This document shows positions 52,741 to 62,200 of a DNA stretch of 64,000 nucleotides, piece by piece. The translations under genes were made by a program, and so were the position numbers. Positions within the stretch are counted from its first letter, which is position 1; each line of letters starts with the position of its first letter. This DNA is from Hymenobacter aranciens (GTDB taxonomy: Bacteria; Bacteroidota; Bacteroidia; Cytophagales; Hymenobacteraceae). The notes below the pieces were generated by a model. That model was not told the origin of the DNA. It did no database searches and was given only the letters and a program-made list of their open reading frames with translations. The stretch spans positions 434,001 through 498,000 of the forward strand of contig NZ_JAUQSY010000003.1 of assembly GCF_030580865.1 (NCBI RefSeq), in the 5' to 3' direction.

Positions 52741-53592
52741 ATGTTTTACTCCCCCCTGAAAACCGCCATTGTCACGCTGGCCGCGCTGCTGCTGGCCGAC
52801 TCCCTCAGTGCCCAGCAGGCGCCGCCGCCCGCCGCGAACACGCCGACGGCCAAAACCAAAACCAAGCGCCCCAAGACCAGCGCGAGCCCGGCCGCTCCCG
52901 CTACCGCGGCGCTGCCGGCTCCCGGTATGCCGCTGCTGCCGCCGGCCGGCGGGCCGGGCATGGCCCCGCCGCCCGCCCCCGGCCACGGGCCGCTGCCCGG
53001 CCCCGGCCGGGGCCCGAAGCCGGGCGGAGTGCAGGTGCTGAGCGAGTTTAGCGGCACCATCACCAGCTACGTGGCGGCCAACGACGACCAGGTGTACGAC
53101 AGTTTCGGCTTCAAAACCAGCACCGGCACCGATACCATGCGCTTCCCGCGCCACCTGGGGCAGGCGCTGATGGCCGCCGCCAAGCCGGGCAGCACCGTGA
53201 CGATAACCGGCTTTCGCGACACCGACCCGCGGGGCCGCACGGCCCTGCACCTGGTGAGCCTGACGGCCAACGGCCAGACCCTGCGCGACACCCCGCCCAC
53301 GCCGCCCGCCACCCCGCCCACCGAAGAAACCGTGACCGTGCGCGGCAGCGTGCAGCGCCTGACCCAGGGCCCCGCCGGCCGCGCCACGGCCGCCATCCTC
53401 ACCGACGGCACGGTGCTGCGCCTGCCTCCCGCCGCCGCCGAGCAGCTGGCCGAAAAGCTGAAAGCCGGGGCCAGCGTGGCCGCCACCGGCACCGTGCGCG
53501 CCGCTCGGCCCGGCGAGGTGGCTGCCCGGCCGGTGCGCGTGGTACACGCCCGCACGCTCACCCTCGACGGCGTCCAGTTTCTGCTGCGCTAG
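52741..53592 (+). CDS. exported Pro-rich protein with two OB-like domains
   Basis: A 283-residue protein with a signal peptide (ATG 52741) and a long Pro/Ala/Gly-rich segment to residue 95. Two related beta modules follow: FSGTITSYVAANDDQVYDSF with TMRFPRHLGQAL, then VTVRGSVQRLTQGPAGRATA with VLRLPPAAAEQL. Each resembles an OB fold of the type that binds small ligands in the periplasm. The repeat of the module is a domain duplication. Function unknown. Confidence 0.75.
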   Translation: MFYSPLKTAIVTLAALLLADSLSAQQAPPPAANTPTAKTKTKRPKTSASPAAPATAALPAPGMPLLPPAGGPGMAPPPAPGHGPLPGPGRGPKPGGVQVLSEFSGTITSYVAANDDQVYDSFGFKTSTGTDTMRFPRHLGQALMAAAKPGSTVTITGFRDTDPRGRTALHLVSLTANGQTLRDTPPTPPATPPTEETVTVRGSVQRLTQGPAGRATAAILTDGTVLRLPPAAAEQLAEKLKAGASVAATGTVRAARPGEVAARPVRVVHARTLTLDGVQFLLR

Positions 53593-53707
53593 CCGCTGGT
53601 TTGACCGTTCCTGATTATTGCGGCACCAGTTCTTGCGGGCTGGTGCCGCACTTTGGGGGAGCTGCTTACGTACAGCAGGCCGCCCACCTTATTCCCCGCC
53701 GAACTGC

Positions 53708-54391
53708 ATGCGCATTCTGGTCATTGAAGATGAAATCCGGCTGGCCGAGTTTGTGTGCCAGGGCCTGACGCAGGCCGGCCACGTGGCCGACCGGGCCGAC
53801 AACGGCGCGACCGGCCTGGAGCTGGCCGCCACCACCGAGTACGACGCCATTCTGCTGGACTTAATGCTACCGGGCCAGAACGGCCTGGAGGTGCTGCGCA
53901 ACCTGCGCGAGTTTGGCGTGCCCACGCCGGTTATCATCGTGAGCGCGCTCAGCGGTACCGGGCACGTTATCAAGGGGCTCGATGCGGGGGCGGTGGATTA
54001 CCTGCGCAAGCCCTTCGAGTTTGACGAGCTGCTGGCCCGGCTGCGGGCCTTGCAGCGCAAAACCGCCACCGTGCCGACGCTGCGCCTGCACGACCTGACC
54101 CTGGACCCCGTGCTGCGCCACGTAACCCGCGCCGGGCAGCCGCTGAGCCTCACCAACCGCGAGTTTGCGCTGCTGGAGCTGCTGCTGCGCTCGCCGGGCC
54201 GCGTCGTCACCAAAACCCGCATGGCCGAGAAGGTGTGGGACGTGGATTTTGACATGGGCTCTAACGTTATCGAAGTCCACGTATCGCAGCTGCGCCGCAA
54301 GCTCGACCGGGCTTTCCCCGACCTGCCGCCGCTGCTCGAAACCGTGGTGGGGCACGGCTACCGGCTGCGCGCCGCAGCCCCCACCGCATGA
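53708..54391 (+). CDS. OmpR-family response regulator
   Basis: A 227-residue regulator. The receiver starts MRILVIEDEIRLAEFV, with phospho-acceptor Asp51 in ILLDLMLPGQNG and the conserved Lys in YLRKPFEFDEL. The winged-helix domain has LTNREFALLELLLRSPGRVV and SNVIEVHVSQLRRKLD. ATG 53708 is the family start. Its last four bases overlap the kinase start (ATGA), so the two are translated together. Confidence 0.95.
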   Translation: MRILVIEDEIRLAEFVCQGLTQAGHVADRADNGATGLELAATTEYDAILLDLMLPGQNGLEVLRNLREFGVPTPVIIVSALSGTGHVIKGLDAGAVDYLRKPFEFDELLARLRALQRKTATVPTLRLHDLTLDPVLRHVTRAGQPLSLTNREFALLELLLRSPGRVVTKTRMAEKVWDVDFDMGSNVIEVHVSQLRRKLDRAFPDLPPLLETVVGHGYRLRAAAPTA

Positions 54392-55716
54392 GGGCGCTGC
54401 GGGGGCTGCGCAGCCAGCTGGCGCTGGCGTTTGCGCTGGTGTTTGGGCTGGCGTTGGGGCTGGCGGGGCTCTACCAGTACCGGCAGGTGGGGCAGGTGCT
54501 GCACCAGGCCGACGATGCCCGCCTGCGCGCCCGCGCCTACCAGCTGCTGGAGCAGGTGGACGTGAGCGGCCCCGTGCCCGCGCTGGCGCTGCCCGGCCGG
54601 CACGAGCGGGCCCGGGTGGTGGCCGAGGGGCCCAGCTACGCCCGGCGCGAGCTGTTTCATTCGCCGGGGTTTGGCGGCGGGCTGGCCGGGTTGGGGCGGC
54701 CCTGGCGGGGCGTGCGGGTGCAGCGCACCGCGTATGATGCCAGCGGCTGGCCGGTGCGCATTAGCCTAGAGCTGGCGCACCCGGCCGCCCCGCTCACGGC
54801 CGACCTGCGCCGGGTACGGCTGGGGCTGTGGGCGGCGCTGGCGGGCAGCCTGGCGCTGGCGGCCGGGCTGGCGGCCGGGCTGGGCTGGTGGGTGCTGCGC
54901 CCCTTGCGGCGCATCAGCCGGCAGGCGGGGCGCATCGGGGCGGCACCGGGGGCCGAGCGCCTGCCCGAGCCCGCCACCGGCGACGAGGTGCAGGAGCTGG
55001 CCCAAACCCTCAACCGCATGCTCGACCGCCTGCAGGCCGGGGCCGAATTGCAGGATAATTTTCTGGCCGCCGCGGCCCACGAGCTGCGCACACCCCTGGC
55101 CGTAGTGCAGGCTGGCCTGGCCGTGACGCGCCAGGACCCCGCCCTGCCCGCGCACCTGCAGGCGCCCCTAGCGGTGCAGGCCGAGGAGGTGCAGCGCCTG
55201 AGCCGGCTGGTCGACGATTTCCTGCTGGTGAGCCGCCTGCGGGCCGGGGCGCTGCCCCTGCACCGCCAGCCCCTGGCCCTCGACGAGCTGGTGCTGGCCG
55301 TGGCCGACCGCCTGCTGCCGCGCTTCCGGGCGGCGGGCCGCCCGCTGCACCTCGCCATCGATGAGCAGGTGGCCGACTACACCGTGGCGGGCGATGCCGA
55401 CAAGCTGACCACCGTGCTGCTGAACCTGCTGGAAAATGCCCTGCGCCACGCGCCGCCGGGCCGCGAGGTGCGGGTGCAGCTAAGCCGCGAGGAAGCCACC
55501 GGCTGGTACCGCGTGGCGGTGGCCAACCCAATACAGCACTCGCTGGGCGACCTCTCGCGCCTGACCACGGCCTACTACCAGGCCGAGGTGCTGAGCGAGG
55601 GCGCGGGCCTGGGGCTGTGGCTCAGCAACCGCCTCGCCGAGCTACACGGCGCGCCGCTGGCCCTGAGCGAGGCGGAGGGGGAGTTCGTGGCGAGCCTGCG
55701 GCTGCCGCCGGGGTAG
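54388..55716 (+). CDS. HAMP-domain sensor histidine kinase
   Basis: A 442-residue kinase of the classic type. Transmembrane helices near 12-32 and 150-170 frame a sensor domain of about 120 residues. A HAMP linker precedes the phosphorylation box AAAHELRTPLAVV with His231. The ATP domain has LLNLLENALRHAPPGREV and GLGLWLSNRLAELHGAPL. It pairs with the overlapping OmpR regulator. The signal is unknown; the next gene downstream encodes a giant surface protein, a possible target. Confidence 0.94.
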   Translation: MRALRGLRSQLALAFALVFGLALGLAGLYQYRQVGQVLHQADDARLRARAYQLLEQVDVSGPVPALALPGRHERARVVAEGPSYARRELFHSPGFGGGLAGLGRPWRGVRVQRTAYDASGWPVRISLELAHPAAPLTADLRRVRLGLWAALAGSLALAAGLAAGLGWWVLRPLRRISRQAGRIGAAPGAERLPEPATGDEVQELAQTLNRMLDRLQAGAELQDNFLAAAAHELRTPLAVVQAGLAVTRQDPALPAHLQAPLAVQAEEVQRLSRLVDDFLLVSRLRAGALPLHRQPLALDELVLAVADRLLPRFRAAGRPLHLAIDEQVADYTVAGDADKLTTVLLNLLENALRHAPPGREVRVQLSREEATGWYRVAVANPIQHSLGDLSRLTTAYYQAEVLSEGAGLGLWLSNRLAELHGAPLALSEAEGEFVASLRLPPG

Positions 55717-55725
55717 GAGCGGGCG

Positions 55726-55960
55726 GCGTCCGGTGGGAAAAAACAGCGTGCGGAGCGGAAAACAGCGTGCGGTGGGGGAAATTTCCGTGCGGTGGAAAAA
55801 AACGGCGTCCGGTGGCGGGTTGCGGGCGTCCGGAGCGGAAAAACACCGTCCGGAAGTTGCAAAACAGCGTCCGGTGGGAAAAAACGGCGTCCGGAAGTTG
55901 CAAAACAGCGTCCGGTGGGAAAAAACAGCAGATTGATGCGTTTTGCGAGCGTCCGGCCGG
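55726..55960. repeat. tandem array of about twelve 20-21 bp units with A-tracts
   Basis: Units resembling GCGTCCGGTGGGAAAAAACA start at 55726, 55746, 55765, 55785, 55805, 55826, 55846, 55867, 55887, 55908, a decayed one near 55928, and 55949. Mean spacing is about 20.3 bp, two helical turns. Two variant kinds alternate in part (GGTGGGAAAAAA and GGAAGTTGCAAAA). Open frames cross it in several phases but are only repeat translations. Confidence 0.85.
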
Positions 55961-56298
55961 GGGCGCGGGCGAGTTGGCTCAGAAAGTAGGCGGGATGATG
56001 CGGTGGGCGAGGCGGGGCGCTGGGCTGGTGGGGGTGGAGGTTGCCGAGGCAAAGGGGGAATGAACTTCGTTGGCGGCGGGCCGGGGCCGGGCCGAACGGG
56101 CCGGAAACCGGCCGGCGGCGGGGCGTTTGCAGTTTGCGCCAATAATCGAACCGTTCGGGCCGGGAATCGTGCCGTTCGGGTCGGGGGGCTAGGCTGGGGG
56201 TAGGGGAGTGGATAATTTTGTGCTTGTTTATGAAGGGTAATAGTTTGTTAACGTGAATTTTGGTCTCGTTGATAACTGTGCTGCCCACTACTCGCGCT
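55961..56298. other. intergenic leader of the giant surface-protein gene
   Basis: No gene. A pair of 21-bp direct repeats at about 56145-56186 (AATCGAACCGTTCGGGCCGG and AATCGTGCCGTTCGGGTCGG) lies some 110 bases upstream of the next ATG and could be a regulator site. The promoter of that gene should lie within 56190-56290, which is more AT-rich. Confidence 0.5.
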
Positions 56299-59200
56299 AT
56301 GGAAAAAAAAGTACGATTGAACGTCGGCAACGGGAGCGTTGGCCGGCGAAAACACATGAGCCTGCGGCGGCCGGAACCTCAGACTGCGGGATGGCTACGG
56401 GCCGCGCTACGGCAGCTGGCGGCGCCAAGCTGGGGTTGCCTCGTGCTGCTGCTGGTGCTGCTGGGCAGCGGCCGGGCGGCGCTGGCGGGCAATACTATCA
56501 CGCCGAGCATCGGGGCTAATAATACCTCGCCGCTGCCGGGCAGCACGCTCACGCTCACGCTGGGCTACGTGAACACCTATACCAACGGCACCAACCGCAC
56601 GGCCACGATAGTGCGGAACGGCACCATCACCGGGCTGCCGACGGGGCTGACGGGCGTGACCTTTGCCGGGCTGGGCGCGGCCGGGGCTACCTATAATACC
56701 GGCAGCGGCACCATCACCTTCAACACCGGCGCCAACGGCTACGACAATACGCTGGCGGCGAATGATAACACGCCCGACCTCGATTTCACCATTTCCTTCA
56801 CCGTGCCGGTGGGCATGGCGGCCTTCACGGCCACCTCGGCCCCGACCACCAACACGCAATCGACGACCGTGAACCCGCAGTCGGTGAGCGTGACGGTGGC
56901 CCCGCAGCTGCCCGCCGACGTGAGCGTGACCGTGAGCGCGCCGGCCACGGCCCCGGCCGGGGCGCAGGCCACCATCACCGTAACGGCCACGAACACCAGT
57001 ACCACTAACACGGCTACCGACGTGGTGGTGACGGCGCAGCTGGCCACGGGCCTGCCGGCTGGGGCCGTCAACGTATCGAACGACGGCACCTACGATGCCG
57101 GCACCGGGCGGGTAACGTTCCCGGCGCAGGCGCTGGGCCCCAATGGCACCTTCACGCCCACCATCCGGCTGCTGATGCCGGCCAGCGGCACCCGCACCGT
57201 GAAGGTGTCGGGCACCTCGGCGGTGGACGTGAACGCCGCCAATAACAACGGCAACGCTGCCAATGCCAACGCCACCATCACGGTGACGCAGGTGGCCGAC
57301 GTGGCCATTTCGGTGAGCGGGCCGACGGCGGCCACGCCGGGTTCGGCCATTGTGTACTCGGTGCTGCTGACCAACCAGGGCCCCAGCACGGCCACCGGCC
57401 TGACGGCCCAGCTGGCGCTGGGCGGCGCGCCCACCAACGTGGTAGTCACCGGCGGCGGCACGCTGGCGGGCAGCACGGTGAGCTTCACGGTGCCGGGCGG
57501 CTCGCTGGCTTCGGGCAACTCGCTCATCTACACGGTGCGCCTGACGGTGCCTGCCACCGGGCCCGTGACCGGCACGGCCTCGGCCACCAGCACCACCGCC
57601 AACGGCGACCCCGTGGCGGCCAACAACAACGGCACGGCCCCGGCCTCGCAGGTGAGCACGGCCGTGGTGGCCAGCACGCCCAGCGAAGTGTGCGCCACGC
57701 CCGGCGCCAGCGGCAGCCTCACCTACAGCGGCACGCAGGGCATCAATACCTACTACCCCGGCCTGACCGGCACGGGCACCCAGAACCAGGCCGGCCAGAA
57801 AGTGCTGGCCATCGGGGCGGCCACTACGTCGGGCACCACGCCGGTGAGCGGCGCGCTGGCCGTGGGCGACCTCGTGCTGGTGATGCAGATGCAGGGCGCG
57901 CCTATTAATACGACTAACACCAGCAGCTACGGCGACGGCTACGCCGGCGACCCCGGCAGCGGCAGCCTTGGCGGCACCACCTTCACGGCCGGGCAGTATG
58001 AGTACGGCACGGTGGCCGCGCTGGCGGCCGGCACCGTCACGCTGACCAACAACCTCGTCAACACCTACCAGAACGCCAACGCCACGGCCACCACCGGCCA
58101 GCGGCGCTTCCAGATAATCCGGGTGCCGCAGTACCAGGACTTTACCCTGACGGCCAACCTCACCACCGTGCCCGCCTGGAACGGCAGCACTGGCGGCGTG
58201 CTGGCCCTCGACGTGGCCGGCACCCTCAACCTGGGCACCAACCGGGTGATTAACTTGGTGGGCAAAGGCTTCCGCGGCGGCGGGGGCCGGCAGCTGGGCG
58301 GGGCCGGCGGCCTCGGCTACGCCAACACCGACTACCGCACGCCCGCCACGGCCAACGTTAATGCCTCGAAAGGGGAGGGCCTGGCCGGCACGCCGCGCTA
58401 CCTCAACAACGGCGGCACGACGGTAACCGACCTCGGCACCACCTTCGGCTACCCCGACGGCAGCACCGTGGGCGGCGGCGACAACGGCCGCGGCGCGCCC
58501 GGCAACGCCGGCGGCGGCGGTACCGATACCGCCCCCAATAGCAACGAAGAAAACACCGGCGGCGGCGGTGGCTCGAACGGCGGCACTGGCGGCCAAGGCG
58601 GCAACGGCTGGCGCTCGAACCTGCCCTCCGGCGGCTTCGGCGGGGCGCCCTTCCTGGCGGCGGCCCCGAGCCGGCTGGTGCTGGGCGGCGGCGGCGGCGC
58701 CGGCACCACCAACAACGGCACCGTGGCCGATGACGATACCTACCCCGGCAACGCCGGCCTGACCAACGACGGCTTTGCCAGCTCGGGCGCGGCCGGCGGC
58801 GGAATGCTGCTGGCCCGCGTGGGCAGCGTGAGCGGCACCGGCACCATCAACGTGAGCGGGGCCGACGTGGCCTTCGTGCCCGAAAACGACGGCTCGGGCG
58901 GTGGCGGCGGCGGCGGCTCGGTGCTGCTGCTCTCGAACAACACGGCCGCCACCGCCCTGACCGGCGTGACGGTGCTGGCCACGGGCGGCCAGGGCGGCTC
59001 GAACACCGGCGGCGGCTCAGCCCACGGCCCGGGCGGCGGCGGCTCGGGCGGGGTGGTGTTTGCCTCCTCGCCGTTGAACGCGGCCAGCTCCTACGGCGCC
59101 GGCACCAACGGCACTACTTTCAACGGCCTCGTGTACGAAGCCGGTCCCGGCACCAGCTCGCCGGCCTTCGTGCGCAACAGCGTGGGCTTCGACGAGACGC

Positions 59201-62200
59201 CGCTGCTGCAATCGGGCGCCAACTGCGTGGCCGACCTGACCACTACGCTCAGCGGGCCGACGGCCCTGGCTACCGGCGGCAACGCCGGGCCCTATACCGT
59301 CACTTTCACCAACAACGGCCCGGGCAGCGGCAGCTTCGCCACCCGCACCGTGACCCTGCCGACGGGCGCTTCGCTCAGCAGCCAGCAGCTGCTCGACATC
59401 CAGGCGCAGGCGCCGGGCGCGACCTACACCAGCGGCACGCGCGTCATCTCGTTTGGCGCGGCCAGTGGGGTAGCCAGCGGCGCCACCAGCAGCTTCATTT
59501 TCAGCTTCACGGCCCCGGCCACCACCGGCACCGGACTCACGTTGAGCAGCGCCGTGACCGCCGCCAGCGGCACCAACCAGGGGGCCAACCAAGCCGCCGA
59601 CAACGCCTCGCTCACCCTGAGCGTGAGCAATGCCCTCACCGGCACCATCTTCGAAGACGTGAACTACGGCGGCGGCGCGGGCCGCAACTACGTCACGGCC
59701 AATGCTGGCTCGGGCCTGGCCAGCGGGGCCATCCGCCGGCCCGGCGTGCGCGTGGAATTGTATAATACCAGCACCGGCGCGTTCGTGGCCGCCGCTATCA
59801 CCGACGCCAACGGGCAGTACGCCCTGCCGGTGCAGGCCAGCACCGGCTACACCCTGCGCGTGGTGAACAACACTGTAACCTCGGCCCGCCCCGGCGCCAC
59901 CTTCAGCGGCGCGGCCTCGACGGGCTACCTGAGCAACCAGGTGGCGGTGCAAACCTTCAATGGCCTCACCGACCGCGTGGGCGGCGAGTACCCCGGCCGC
60001 GCCGATGCCGACGCCAACACCACCGGCGCCAACCTGAGCACCCTCACCGCCGGCAGCGTGGCGGCCCAGAGTCTGCGCACCCTTACCAGCGCGGCCAGCG
60101 GCCTCACCACCGGCCCCGATTTCGGCTTCAACTTCGACGTGGTGACCAACACCAACGACGCGGGGCAGGGCTCGCTGCGCCAGTTTATTCTGAACGCCAA
60201 CGCTCTGGGCGGCGAAACCACGCTGGCCCAGAGCGGTAGCAGCGCCGCCGGCGCGCTGGCCGCCCAGCGCGAAACCAGCATCTTCATGATTCCCAACGGC
60301 GCCACCACCGCCGCCAACAACGTGCCGGCCGGCCTGCGCAGCTACAGCGCCAGCACCAACGCCGGTCTGGCCTCGCAGCTGAGCGGCGGCGTGGCGGTGA
60401 TTACGCCCGCCACGACTCTACCGGCCATCAGCGGCCCCAATACCTTCATCGACGGCTCGACGCAGACCTTTAACATCGGCAATACCAACAACGTGACGCT
60501 GGGCGCGGGCGGCACCGTGGGCACGGCCGCCACCGCCCTGGGCACCGTGAACGGCCCCGAAGTGCAGCTCAGCGGCACGGCGGTCGTGGCGACGGGCCTC
60601 GACGTGGCCGCCACCGGCACCGGCGCGGGCGTGCTGGGCCTGGCCATCTACGGCTTCGGCACCAACGGCGACAACGACAACAGCGCCGGCATCCGGGCCG
60701 CCACGGGCGGGCTGACTATCAGCCGCAACGTGCTCGGCAGCCCAGCTACCGGCTTTACGGACCCCGGGAACAGCACCCGCGGCCTCGGCGACGGCATCCG
60801 CCTGACGGGCGGCACCACGGCCAGCAGCATCAGCAACAACCTCATCGGCTATAACGGCGGCAAGGGCATTGCCATCAGCGCCGGCGTGACTACCGTGAGC
60901 GTGACTAACAACGAGGTGCGCTCGAACGCTCAGAACGGTCCGGCCTGGGACGGCATCGACGTACAGGGCAGCGCCGCCACCGTGACCGGCAACCTGTTTG
61001 TGAACAACGCCGGGGTGGGCATCGACAGCTACAACTCGGCCGGCGCGAACACCATCACGGGCAACACCGTGAGCGGCAACGGCCGCGGCACCGCCACGCT
61101 GGCCCCCGACGAAACGCCCGGCATCCGCCTGTTTGGCGCGCTGAACGTGGTGAGCCAGAACGTGAGCACCGGCAACTACGGCGCTGGGGTGATGGTGGTA
61201 AACAGCTCGCCCACGACGACCATCAGCCAGAACTCCATTTACAACAACGGCACCGTGGCGGCCCTGAACGGCGCGGCCGCTACCGGCCAGCTTGGCATCG
61301 ACCTGACCAACGGCAACACCGCCACCGGCGACGCGCCCTTTCTGACCCTCAACGACAACGGCGACACTGACGGCGGGGCCAACGGCCTGCTAAACTTCCC
61401 GGTCATCACCTCGGCCACGGTGGTGGGCGCGAACCTGGTGGTGCAGGGCTTTACCCGCCCCGGCGCCCGCATCGAATTCTTCAACCCCGGTCCCGTGGCC
61501 GACCCCAGCGGCTTCGGCGAGGGCCAGACCTACCTGGGCACCGTGACCGAGGGCGGCGCGGCCGGCGGCGGCAACCTAGTGGCCGACACCAACGCCGACA
61601 CCGGCAGCTACGGCCCCGGCCTCATCAACGGCCTGAGCCAGGGCACCGACAACACCAACCGCTTCACCTTCAACATCCCGCTGACCGGCAGCTTTGCCGG
61701 CTACGCGGCGGGCTCGCTGCTCACGGCCACGGCCACGCTGGACGGCGCTACCTCCGAGTTTGCGGGCAACGTGGCGGTGAACACCGCCCCGGTAGCCAAC
61801 ACGCTGACCAATACCGCCGGCATCCCGAACACCAGCGCCCCCGTGGCCCTGGCTCCTGGCCTGAGCGGCACGGCCAACGGCAGCGGCAACAGCATTGCCG
61901 CCTACACCATCGTGAGTTTGCCCGCCAGCGGCACGCTGAGCTACGTGAGCGGCAGCACCACTACGACCGTGGCGGCCGGCACCACCATCACGGCGGCCCA
62001 GTTGGCCTCGCTGCGCTACACGCCGGCCAGCGGCACCACCGGCAACGTGAGCTTCACCTACACCGTGACCGACGCCAACGGCATCGCCAGCCTCTCGAAC
62101 AATAGCGGCGGCACCATCACGGCCGGCCCGGCTACCTACACCATCCCCGTGACGGCCGTGGCCGACGTAGCGACGACCATCACGCCCTCGGCCACCCCGG

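Noticed and set aside
49967..53592. secretion or defence system made of the five small exported proteins
   Set aside because: They share only export signals and spacing; no ATPase, channel, nuclease or shared domain supports a machine.
55726..55960. CRISPR array
   Set aside because: Units are contiguous 20-21 bp repeats without unique spacers, and no cas genes are near.
55575..56357. minus-strand open frame of 260 codons through the tandem array
   Set aside because: Its peptide repeats only reflect the 20-21 bp DNA repeat, and it overlaps the kinase 3' end.
56407..58596. 729-codon open frame on the minus strand
   Set aside because: It is antisense to the giant surface protein; it is an Arg/Gly/Ala-rich low-complexity shadow caused by high GC and shows no domain.
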